A stretch of DNA of 5,815 bases from G039029935 sp039029935 (GTDB taxonomy: Bacteria; Chloroflexota; Anaerolineae; Caldilineales; Caldilineaceae). This document shows, piece after piece, positions 1 through 5,815 of this stretch; the first letter of the stretch is position 1, and every line of letters begins with the position of its first letter. Made by a program: the position numbers and the translations under genes. The stretch lies in NCBI GenBank assembly GCA_039029935.1, contig JBCCFC010000910.1, positions 1-5,815 of the forward strand. Direction: 5' to 3'. Below the pieces are notes generated by a model. The model saw only the letters and a program-made list of their open reading frames with translations. It was not told the DNA's origin and did not search any database.

Positions 1-559
1 AGCCAAAGTCATAGGCAATGGCCGGGTCTTCCCATTTGACATATTGTGCGTTGGGCAACATCTCCGCCCAAGGACCGTAGAGCAGGTCGGCGGTTCTGAG
101 TGTTTTGAAATTTTCGCCATTGAGCCAAATCAGGTCAACACCACCACCGCTATCAACACCTGCTGCTGCTTCATCCAACACTATGTTGACGGCATCGGCT
201 GTATCGTTGATTGGTACACGATTTAAGGTCACGTTGTACTGTTCTAATAAAGGTTGTCCGATATAGGTGTCTACATTGCTGTTGAGCCGTTCCGCGCCCC
301 CCCACATAAACCAATTGATGGTTGTGCCATCCGCTGCGGCCAACACATCATCCCAATTATCGTAGACAGGCACACCATCGCTGCTTGCAGCATTATCACT
401 TTCTTGTGTCATATCACTTTCTTGTGTCATATCACTTTCTTGTGTCATATCACTGTCGTTGCCCAAAGGGGCGGCAGGCGCACAGGCTGCGAAGATCAGC
501 ACGAGTGGCAATAGCCATATCGTGATCTTGCCCAAAGTGGTTTGATGTTGTGTGAACAT
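1..559 (-). CDS. YnjB-like ABC transporter substrate-binding lipoprotein (N-terminal part)
   Basis: This is the solute-binding lipoprotein of an ABC importer, anchored outside the cytoplasmic membrane. The gene starts at ATG 557-559 and runs off the left edge after 186 codons; family members are usually near 400 residues. Residues 1-25 form a lipoprotein signal peptide (K11, hydrophobic 12-23, 'IFAAC') with the modified cysteine at C26; F at -3 of the lipobox is unusual. 'CAPAAP' follows, a style common in Chloroflexota. Residues 34-62 are a hydrophilic linker built from three SDMTQE repeats. The binding domain starts near 66. WFMWGGAERLN (83-93), NDTADAVN (118-125) and SGGGVDLIWLNGENF (137-151) match my memory of the YnjB family (COG4134). 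The ligand is unknown: a thiamine-like substrate has been suggested for relatives, but nothing here fixes it. AAGGAG lies 8 nt before the start. Permease and ATPase partners would be expected further left, outside the window. Confidence 0.87.
   Translation of the reverse strand, partial: MFTQHQTTLGKITIWLLPLVLIFAACAPAAPLGNDSDMTQESDMTQESDMTQESDNAASSDGVPVYDNWDDVLAAADGTTINWFMWGGAERLNSNVDTYIGQPLLEQYNVTLNRVPINDTADAVNIVLDEAAAGVDSGGGVDLIWLNGENFKTLRTADLLYGPWAEMLPNAQYVKWEDPAIAYDFG
395..454 (-). repeat. 18-bp tandem repeat in the lipoprotein linker
   Basis: Three identical 18-bp units (plus strand atcactttcttgtgtcat) lie head to tail at 395-412, 413-430 and 431-448, followed by a 6-bp partial unit at 449-454. 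On the minus strand they encode SDMTQE three times and then SD, at residues 36-55 of the lipoprotein. The unit is a multiple of 3, so copy-number changes would lengthen or shorten the flexible tether after the lipid anchor without breaking the frame. The copies are identical even at silent positions, which suggests recent duplication. Confidence 0.95.
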
Positions 560-567
560 GATTATTT

Positions 568-573
568 CTCCTT
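568..573 (-). promoter_or_regulatory. Ribosome-binding site of the lipoprotein gene
   Basis: On the minus strand this reads AAGGAG, a near-perfect Shine-Dalgarno sequence, 8 nt before the ATG at 557-559. It fixes the start of the lipoprotein gene, and the signal peptide that follows supports the same choice. Confidence 0.85.
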
Positions 574-586
574 ACTTGTCAATAAA

Positions 587-617
587 TTTACAGGATTGAT
601 GTAAAATTTTTGTAAAA
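587..617. promoter_or_regulatory. Operator-like palindrome and repeated TGTAAA boxes
   Basis: TTTACA at 587-592 and TGTAAA at 600-605 form an inverted repeat with a 7-nt spacer. A second TGTAAAA at 611-617 repeats the one at 600-606, displaced by 11 bp, about one helical turn. The cluster sits 28 to 58 bp upstream of the lipoprotein start, where an operator or -35/-10 region would be. On the minus strand TTTACA (611-616) and TGTAAA (587-592) are 18 nt apart and could instead be a weak -35/-10 pair. The surrounding DNA is very AT-rich, so chance is a serious alternative and no regulator can be named. Confidence 0.3.
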
Positions 618-848
618 AAAGTCTACCCATTCAGCTACGCTTTCGTAAAATGGACTGTAACCTCCCACACAAAAGGTGAAATATGTGTACAATTTCATAC
701 GCAATTTAAATAAGCACACCTTATCACCATACCAATCAAACGGCAAACAGAGTTAATCACATGAGGGTGAATCCCCAAATGTCAATCTCAAATGAATGTA
801 TCAAAAGTCACTTCAAACTTCTCTCTTGTATAAAAATGTGGCAAGGTG

Positions 849-857
849 TGGTATACT
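849..857 (+). promoter_or_regulatory. Extended -10 promoter for the AAA+ ATPase gene
   Basis: TGG at 849-851 directly precedes TATACT at 852-857, the TGnTATAAT-like arrangement of an extended -10 promoter. A -35-like TTGTAT lies at 826-831, but the 20-nt spacer is longer than usual, so the extended -10 would have to carry most of the recognition. Transcription would start near 863-865, leaving a leader of about 40 nt before ATG 905. The call rests on sigma70-type consensus only. Confidence 0.45.
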
Positions 858-881
858 ACTTTAGAAGTAATTAAATTAATC

Positions 882-899
882 TGAAGAGCTAGGACTTCA
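882..899 (+). promoter_or_regulatory. Ribosome-binding site of the ATPase gene, within a small inverted repeat
   Basis: AGGA at 891-894 lies 10 nt before ATG 905 and is the best Shine-Dalgarno candidate. It sits in the 8-nt loop between TGAAG (882-886) and CTTCA (895-899), which could pair as a weak 5-bp stem displaying the site. The next in-frame ATG, at 1001, has only an AGG within a few bases, too close to work, so 905 is preferred. Confidence 0.4.
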
Positions 900-904
900 A
901 ACTA

Positions 905-3900
905 ATGATTCATAATTTGTTTTTAGCTGCAGCCGTTCACTGGGTACAACTAAACCTCTTGGCCTATATCGAGAGACAAACACGGCCAAATTCACAGGCA
1001 ATGTCTACACTTCGTCCGGTTACGCCTACCACTGCACACCAATTCACCAACAACCACGCTGTATCTGCACCTACCGCCTCACCTCCGTTCTCAACAAAGT
1101 CTGCATCCAGTTCACAGTCACTGTTGACGGCCAATTTGGGTGTTGCGCAAGTGCCACTTGGATATGCGCATACACCGTCGGCCTCACCGCCGCAAACAAA
1201 TACCAGAAACGAAAGCAACTTCGATGATACGGATACCCTGCCATCTCATCTTGATGATTTTGACCCTGAACTTGACCCCGATGTATTGAACTCTCCATTT
1301 TTTGAACACCTAGACTTTGTACAGGCGACAGCACATGATTCGGACCTCTCTGAAGATAGCGAACAGATACTTGATGATCTACATGAAAATTCCGTAACAG
1401 ACGATTTAAACAATTTATCTGTTATGGAAGGGGAACGCGTTGATTGGGCGCAGGCGATTGAAGAAGCAGCCAGAGATATGATGATGATTGCCAGTGAAGA
1501 CCCACCGCCCGCGTTTTCGATGTTGGTGCAGCAGATGGGGTTGACCGAGTTTGAGCAGGCGGTTTTGTTGCTCTGCGCCACGTTAGAAGTCTCACCAGAA
1601 ATTGGCAAGCTCTTTCAACAGGCACAAGGCACACCCGTCCCCACCTTTTCGCTGGCAATGGCACTCTTTGGCGACCTCGATTGGGAGGCCATCTCGCCAG
1701 ATGGAGCGTTGCGCTATTGGCGGCTCATCGACATCAACCAGCCACCCGATACACCCCTCACCACCAGTGGTCTGCGCATTGACGAGCGCGTGATGAGTTA
1801 TCTCAAGGGGCTGACCTTTCTGGATGATCGACTACGCCCCTTTTTGCTCCCTTTCCGTTCAGGCAATACGGAGGAATTGTCAGATGTGTTGGGGGATATC
1901 GAGCTGCCTGATTCGCAACAGAAAAAGGTAGATGAGGCATTGGCACACTTAAACCGCATTATCGGCCAATCCTCTACCTATCAGGATTGGCCCACAATTC
2001 AGCTATTGGGACCCGACTCGGAGAGTAAACAGTTTATTGCCCAGCACATTTCCGATGAACTGGGGGTTAAGCTCTATCGCTTGATGCCCCAGCTGCTGCC
2101 TTCAACGGCGACAACGCTGACAGACTTTGCCCGACTGTGGCTGCGCGAGTGTATGCTACAGCCCGTTGCGCTCTTTGTGGAGGTGCAGGACATTGACCCC
2201 GAAGCCATGCAACAAATTCAGGGGCAAGACCCACGTCAACGGCTGCAACGCTTTATGGCACAGAGCGGTGGCTTGATTTTTATGGATACACGTGATATTT
2301 GGTATGACCTAGACCAGAATAATTTTGCCATCGATATCGGTAAACCAACAGCGATTGAGCAGGTGGAGGCGTGGCGTGATGCCTATTGGACAGCGATGCC
2401 GGAGATGATGCCCAATCACTGGACAAGCGGACTATTGGATGCACTGGAGGAACGCTCCTTTGCCACAAGGCTTGCGACACAGTTTAGCCTTAATTTGACC
2501 AAAATCTACCAAATCTCCAATGAGGTTGTCTTTGAAACCTTTTCCAATGTTCACGAAGCCATGCCGGATGCGCTGCTTGAATCGATTTGGGATTCGGCAG
2601 AGGACGATAGCTGGCTGGAGGAAGCGGCTTTTTCCGATGAGGATTTGGCGGGAATGGGGGTTGCAAGGAATGCAAGTGACAATGAGCGTGAAGATGAAAG
2701 CAATGAGGCTGGGCAGACCTCACAAAAGTTGCTGCCAGATTTTGGGTCAAAACTTGATGGAACACGACCAACAAACCTAATGGTGGATGATGACGTCGAG
2801 GATGATTTTGATGATGAAGAAAGTGATCTGGCTGGGGTGGATGAGGAGCGGTTGATTGAAGAGTTGTTTACACGGGTTGATGTCGATCAGCTACTGGACG
2901 GGTTATGGAACGCCTGTCTGGCGGCGACGCGCCCAAAGATGGATATGCTGGCACAGCGGATTATCCCCAAGGCGACGTGGGACGATATTGTGTTGCCGGA
3001 TGACCAGCGTACTGTGCTGCAATACATTGGCGACCAAGTAAACAACCGTGGCTTGGTCTATGACGATTGGGGGTTCCGTGAGCGTGTGAGTCGTGGGCTG
3101 GGCATGACGGTTCTCTTTGCGGGAGAAAGTGGTACGGGTAAGACGCTGGCCTCGGAGATTTTGGCAAATTACCTCAACTTGAATCTCTATCGCATCGACC
3201 TATCATCGGTGGTGAGCAAGTATATCGGCGAAACTGAGAAAAACCTGCGCAAGCTCTTTGATGCGGCGGAGGATGGCGGCATGATTCTCTTCTTCGACGA
3301 AGCCGATTCGCTCTTTGGGAAACGCAGCGATGTCAAGGATAGCCATGACCGCTATGCAAATATTGAGGTCAACTATCTGCTCCAACGCATGGAAGAATAC
3401 CAAGGATTAGCGATTTTGGCGACCAACCTCAAATCAGGACTGGATGATGCATTTACCCGTCGTTTGCGCTTCTCGGTGACATTTGCAAAACCCAACGAAG
3501 AGTCCCGCCGCAGAATCTGGCAGAAGATTTTCCCCAAAGAAACGCCGTTGGGTGCGCTAGATTACGACTACTTATCAAAGACATTTAACATGGCTGGTGG
3601 TAGTATCTATAACGCAGCCCTCAACGCCGCGTTTTTGGCGGCCCGATCAAACTCGGTTGTAACCATGCCATTGGTGTTAGAGGCGATTCGCATTGAGATG
3701 CTGAAAGAGGATCGGTTGATTGATGATGATCAATTTACATGGTATGAACCAAACACGGAGTCCAATGGGACAGCGGCAAAAGTAGGCGATTCTGCGACCA
3801 AAGGGGGGACGGCGAATCCATCATCCATTGCCAATGGTCGCTCTTCGCAGTTTGGCAATTGGGCAGACCGCCGAGAGAACAAGCGGTCGTCAAATTTTAA

Positions 3901-3919
3901 ATTTACCAACAAGCGATAA
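905..3919 (+). CDS. eCIS-associated AAA+ ATPase (Afp15/PVC15-like), enlarged
   Basis: A 1004-residue cytoplasmic ATPase of the family found with extracellular contractile injection systems, where it is thought to remodel or help assemble the particle. Domains: residues 1-33 mildly hydrophobic, not a clear signal peptide; 34-105 S/T/P-rich and 106-180 acidic, probably disordered; 200-317 winged-helix region, including LTEFEQAVLLLCA (213-225) and LRIDERVMSYL (290-300); 360-540 a decayed AAA module (GPDSESKQ at 369-376 in place of Walker A); 565-650 acidic linker; 665-940 active-looking AAA+ module. The last has Walker A GESGTGKT (740-747), pore loop SKYIGE (771-776), Walker B with D798/E799, sensor-1 N841 and arginine fingers R852/R853. 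The sensor-2 motif reads GGSIYN (898-903), with Y902 where I recall a basic residue. The C-terminus (945-1004) is low-complexity and basic. From memory, relatives are about 700-900 residues. No injection-system structural genes are in view, so its partner is unknown. ATG 1001 (residue 33) is an alternative start. Confidence 0.9.
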   Translation: MIHNLFLAAAVHWVQLNLLAYIERQTRPNSQAMSTLRPVTPTTAHQFTNNHAVSAPTASPPFSTKSASSSQSLLTANLGVAQVPLGYAHTPSASPPQTNTRNESNFDDTDTLPSHLDDFDPELDPDVLNSPFFEHLDFVQATAHDSDLSEDSEQILDDLHENSVTDDLNNLSVMEGERVDWAQAIEEAARDMMMIASEDPPPAFSMLVQQMGLTEFEQAVLLLCATLEVSPEIGKLFQQAQGTPVPTFSLAMALFGDLDWEAISPDGALRYWRLIDINQPPDTPLTTSGLRIDERVMSYLKGLTFLDDRLRPFLLPFRSGNTEELSDVLGDIELPDSQQKKVDEALAHLNRIIGQSSTYQDWPTIQLLGPDSESKQFIAQHISDELGVKLYRLMPQLLPSTATTLTDFARLWLRECMLQPVALFVEVQDIDPEAMQQIQGQDPRQRLQRFMAQSGGLIFMDTRDIWYDLDQNNFAIDIGKPTAIEQVEAWRDAYWTAMPEMMPNHWTSGLLDALEERSFATRLATQFSLNLTKIYQISNEVVFETFSNVHEAMPDALLESIWDSAEDDSWLEEAAFSDEDLAGMGVARNASDNEREDESNEAGQTSQKLLPDFGSKLDGTRPTNLMVDDDVEDDFDDEESDLAGVDEERLIEELFTRVDVDQLLDGLWNACLAATRPKMDMLAQRIIPKATWDDIVLPDDQRTVLQYIGDQVNNRGLVYDDWGFRERVSRGLGMTVLFAGESGTGKTLASEILANYLNLNLYRIDLSSVVSKYIGETEKNLRKLFDAAEDGGMILFFDEADSLFGKRSDVKDSHDRYANIEVNYLLQRMEEYQGLAILATNLKSGLDDAFTRRLRFSVTFAKPNEESRRRIWQKIFPKETPLGALDYDYLSKTFNMAGGSIYNAALNAAFLAARSNSVVTMPLVLEAIRIEMLKEDRLIDDDQFTWYEPNTESNGTAAKVGDSATKGGTANPSSIANGRSSQFGNWADRRENKRSSNFKFTNKR

Positions 3920-3926
3920 ATTGTAA

Positions 3927-3945
3927 TTCGGGCAGGATGCCCGAA
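3927..3945. terminator. Perfect hairpin after the ATPase gene, possible terminator
   Basis: TTCGGGC (3927-3933) and GCCCGAA (3939-3945) form a perfect 7-bp stem with loop AGGAT, starting 8 nt after the ATPase stop codon. On the plus strand no T-run follows (AAGGGATTG), so it is not a textbook intrinsic terminator. On the minus strand the following TTACAATTTAT is only moderately T-rich. It may act as a 3'-end stabiliser or weak terminator. Its 3' arm abuts the AAAGGGA that probably serves the endonuclease gene, so it could also influence that gene's translation. Confidence 0.45.
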
Positions 3946-3962
3946 AGGGATTGTGTCACTCA

Positions 3963-4616
3963 GTGAAGCCGTTACTAACACTTGAATCATTACAACAAGA
4001 AGCAGCTCACTTTGCCGAGATGGAACAATCATATAGTGAACCATCTATTTACGGCGTGACGGATGGCAAGAAAATTGGTACTTATCTTGAGCATAAGTTC
4101 ACTGCTTATCTTGCTGATAGTTACACATATGAAATGGGAAATTCGGCGTCAGGTATAGACCTCCCTAGTCTTGACGTAGATATAAAAGTGACCAGTGTCA
4201 AGCAGCCACAATCATCCTGCCCTTTTAAATCGGCGTCACAGAAAATATTTGGCCTTGGTTATCATTTGTTGGTATTTGTCTATGAAAAGATGGATGACCA
4301 CACGACAAAGACAGGTCGTCTCGATATCCAACACACAATATTTGTAGACAAAGAACGGACGGCTGATTTCCAGACAACCAAAGGGATAGTGGATATTCTT
4401 GAACGAGACGGTAATCGAGATGATATCATTGCCTATATCTATGAACGGAATCTACCTGTAGACGAAGTTGGTGCGGAACAATTGGCAGACCAAGTTATGA
4501 CCACATCGCCTCAGCTAGGCTATTTGACCATATCAAACGCGTTACAATGGCGGCTTCAATACAGTCGTATCGTTCAAACAGCGGGGTCTGTTACAGGTAT
4601 ATTAAGGGTACGTTAG
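3963..4616 (+). CDS. Type II restriction endonuclease, PD-(D/E)XK type
   Basis: Likely the DNA-cleaving half of a Type II restriction-modification system, acting on unmethylated foreign DNA in the cytoplasm. Counting from a TTG at 3951 (221 residues), EHKF includes E47, GNSASGID ends at D70, and D77-I-K79 follows. E...D-x6-D-x-K fits a PD-(D/E)XK metal-dependent nuclease site. VTSVKQPQSSCPFKSASQKIFGLGYHLLVFVY (80-111) is a block I recall from endonucleases paired with this methyltransferase family. The start is uncertain. TTG 3951 touches the AAAGGGA ribosome-binding site (3944-3950) and cannot use it. GTG 3963 has GGA 12 nt upstream and is chosen, giving 217 residues; ATG 4020 is possible but would remove 23 more. 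The weak start may keep expression low. The methyltransferase gene begins 6 bp downstream. The recognition sequence cannot be read from the protein. AT-rich composition compared with the ATPase gene suggests acquisition. Confidence 0.8.
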   Translation: MKPLLTLESLQQEAAHFAEMEQSYSEPSIYGVTDGKKIGTYLEHKFTAYLADSYTYEMGNSASGIDLPSLDVDIKVTSVKQPQSSCPFKSASQKIFGLGYHLLVFVYEKMDDHTTKTGRLDIQHTIFVDKERTADFQTTKGIVDILERDGNRDDIIAYIYERNLPVDEVGAEQLADQVMTTSPQLGYLTISNALQWRLQYSRIVQTAGSVTGILRVR

Positions 4617-4622
4617 AAAGAA

Positions 4623-5815
4623 ATGGGAAGAAAAACAAAAAGTCAGTGGCAATATGGCGATTTTCAAACCCCCATTGAATTAGCACGAAAAGTTGTCGAT
4701 GTTCTCATCAACAATCATCATATTCGGCCAGACGCAATTATTGAACCTACCTGTGGTACAGGAGCATTTTTGCGCGCTTGTTCTGAACAGTTTAAAACCG
4801 CCAAAATTGTTGGGGTTGATATTAACAGTGCCTATGTAGCGGAAGCCAAATCACTGCTCCATGGTGCATCCCATCTCAATTACATGGTAATCCAAGAAGG
4901 CAATTTTTTTACCACAAATTGGCATGATATATTAACAGACTTGCAAGGCAATTTGCTGCTAATTGGCAATCCACCGTGGGTCACAAGCAGCGAACTAAGC
5001 ATGTTAAATAGCCAAAATCATCCAGAAAAATCAAATTTTCAACATCGCAGAGGCATTGAGGCCATTACAGGTTCCGGTAACTTTGATATTTCCGAGTGGA
5101 TGCTGCTACAGCATATAAACTGGCTATCTAATCGTAGCGGTGTCATGGCATTCTTATGTAAATATGCAGTTGCCCGAAAAGTGATGAAGCAGATAAGGAC
5201 AAATACTCACCATCCTTTTTCTGGACACATTTATCCCGTAGATGCCAAAGCCTATTTTGGTGCATCGGTTGAAGCGTGTCTGTTTGTCCTCATTGCAAGT
5301 GAAGAAAATGCCGATTGCCAAGTATATGAGTCGTTAGAGTCAACCAGTTCTATTCAGATCATCGGGGAGAGAGATGGCAATCTTGTCAACAACGTCGCTT
5401 TATATGAAAAGTGGCAACATTTGAATGGTCAAGATATTTGTTATACATGGCATACAGGTATTAAGCATGATTGTGCCAAAATCATGGAGCTATATCCGCA
5501 AGGCGATGCATTTAGCAATGGTATTGGTGAGACGGTTAACTTGGAAGAAACCTATTTGTTTCCGCTCTTAAAAAGTTCTGACATTGGTAATGGCCGCATT
5601 ACCAATTATCGGAAAAAGGTGCTAGTAACACAAAAACGTGTAGGCGATGATACATCCAAGATTCAACAGACAGCACCACAAACGTGGAATTATTTACAAA
5701 ACCATAAAGCATATTTGAAAAAGAGGAAAAGTTCTATTTATCGAGCTGGCCGGATCGAGAACGAAGTCGAGCAGCCTTCGCTGGTCCCGCGTGGAAAGAC
5801 CGAGGTCGTCGAGGG
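4623..5815 (+). CDS. Type II DNA N6-adenine methyltransferase (partial)
   Basis: The protective partner of the upstream endonuclease, transferring a methyl group from S-adenosylmethionine to adenine in the recognition site. The frame is open for 397 codons from ATG 4623 to the right edge. In order: motif X-like YGDFQTP (11-17), SAM-binding motif I EPTCGTGAFL (41-50), motif II-like GVDI (64-67), catalytic motif IV NPPW (116-119), and a C-terminal target-recognition region with HTGIKHDCAKIMEL (277-290) and RKSSIY (368-373). The X-I-IV order is that of gamma-class amino-methyltransferases. The ribosome-binding site is poor (AAAG just before the start), so translational coupling to the endonuclease gene 6 bp upstream is likely. 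From residue 375 (base 5745) the protein departs from family consensus: I recall RPRFSIFGVGDYSF-like sequence after SIYR, but here AGRIENEVEQ follows and GC rises sharply. The true gene may end, be broken, or be joined to foreign sequence there. Confidence 0.85.
   Translation, partial: MGRKTKSQWQYGDFQTPIELARKVVDVLINNHHIRPDAIIEPTCGTGAFLRACSEQFKTAKIVGVDINSAYVAEAKSLLHGASHLNYMVIQEGNFFTTNWHDILTDLQGNLLLIGNPPWVTSSELSMLNSQNHPEKSNFQHRRGIEAITGSGNFDISEWMLLQHINWLSNRSGVMAFLCKYAVARKVMKQIRTNTHHPFSGHIYPVDAKAYFGASVEACLFVLIASEENADCQVYESLESTSSIQIIGERDGNLVNNVALYEKWQHLNGQDICYTWHTGIKHDCAKIMELYPQGDAFSNGIGETVNLEETYLFPLLKSSDIGNGRITNYRKKVLVTQKRVGDDTSKIQQTAPQTWNYLQNHKAYLKKRKSSIYRAGRIENEVEQPSLVPRGKTEVVE
5742..5815. other. 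High-GC terminal segment, probable breakpoint
   Basis: The last 73 bases hold 48 G or C (66%), against 21 of 60 in the sampled methyltransferase segment 4861-4920. The change falls exactly where methyltransferase homology stops (after Y373-R374). The plus frame stays open but looks unlike the family. The minus strand also has an open frame that reads like helical protein (LDDLGLSTRDQRRLLDF...), so a gene fragment in the opposite direction is possible. TCGAG occurs four times (5741, 5755, 5767, 5809). It may be a chimeric assembly end, a mobile-element boundary or a real recombination join; the window ends too soon to decide. Confidence 0.55.

Larger units (their letters stand above)
560..904. 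other. Divergent intergenic region
   Basis: These 345 bp separate the minus-strand lipoprotein gene from the plus-strand AAA+ ATPase gene. The region is AT-rich; I counted 19 G or C in bases 601-660. Apart from the ribosome-binding sites, palindrome and promoter listed separately, I see no RNA gene, tRNA, insertion-sequence end or CRISPR repeat. A 37-codon ORF at 761-874 lacks a ribosome-binding site and is not called. Because the flanking genes diverge, promoters for both directions should lie here. Confidence 0.8.

Noticed and set aside
297..303. Run of seven C as a possible sequencing frameshift in the lipoprotein gene
   Set aside because: The frame on both sides of the run gives continuous family-like sequence (WFMWGGAERLN), so no frameshift is present.
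254..525. Plus-strand ORFs with repeated FLCHIT or HFLVSY units
   Set aside because: They are antisense readings of the 18-bp repeat inside the lipoprotein gene. The minus strand has the signal peptide, lipobox, ribosome-binding site and family motifs.
574..579. TTGACA-like -35 box on the minus strand just before the lipoprotein gene
   Set aside because: It lies so close to the start codon that no -10 box and leader could fit before the ribosome-binding site.
714..850. CACACCTT (714-721) and AAGGTGTG (843-850) as distant operator halves
   Set aside because: An 8-bp inverted match is about what chance predicts within a 345-bp region, and the match does not extend further.
761..874. A 37-codon plus-strand ORF (MRVNPQMSISNE...) in the intergenic region
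   Set aside because: It has no ribosome-binding site, overlaps the proposed ATPase promoter, and shows no recognisable motif. Short ORFs are expected by chance at this length.
2280..3403. Minus-strand ORFs of 66-94 codons inside the ATPase gene
   Set aside because: They are shadows of the plus-strand ATPase frame, with no ribosome-binding sites or recognisable motifs.
5781..5795. LVPRG in the tail, resembling the thrombin site of expression vectors
   Set aside because: The codons (CTG GTC CCG CGT GGA, then AAG) differ from the usual vector sequences and no other vector element is visible. Five residues can match by chance.

Overview
The window looks like a chromosomal stretch from a Chloroflexota-type bacterium (Anaerolineae or Caldilineae-like). 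This rests on weak clues: the lipoprotein begins 'CAPAAP' after its acyl-anchored cysteine, a style common in that phylum; GC content is moderate; and the large gene belongs to a family common in such genomes. The sequence alone does not prove the assignment.

Layout, left to right. (1) Bases 1-559, minus strand: the N-terminal 186 codons of a YnjB-like ABC-transporter substrate-binding lipoprotein, cut by the left edge. It carries a three-copy 18-bp tandem repeat in its linker. (2) Bases 560-904: an AT-rich divergent intergenic region with a good ribosome-binding site for the lipoprotein, an operator-like palindrome, and an extended -10 promoter aimed at the next gene. (3) Bases 905-3919, plus strand: a 1004-residue AAA+ ATPase of the type found with extracellular contractile injection systems (eCIS, Afp15/PVC15-like). 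It has a winged-helix domain, a decayed first AAA module and an intact C-terminal AAA+ module. A long low-complexity N-terminus and an acidic linker make it unusually large. (4) Bases 3927-3945: a perfect hairpin between the ATPase and the next genes. (5) Bases 3963-5815, plus strand: a Type II restriction-modification pair, endonuclease first and N6-adenine methyltransferase second, 6 bp apart. The methyltransferase is cut by the right edge.

The ATPase and the restriction-modification pair differ in composition: 55% GC in one 60-base sample inside the ATPase against 35% in one inside the methyltransferase. This fits separate histories. No injection-system structural gene (sheath, tube, baseplate) is visible, so the ATPase appears to stand alone at this locus, with its own promoter.

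The last ~74 bases jump to about 65% GC, exactly where the methyltransferase leaves its family consensus. That suggests either a recombination or insertion breakpoint or a chimeric contig end. The most interesting items are this breakpoint, the apparently orphan and enlarged eCIS-type ATPase, and the R-first gene order with a hairpin pressed against the endonuclease start.
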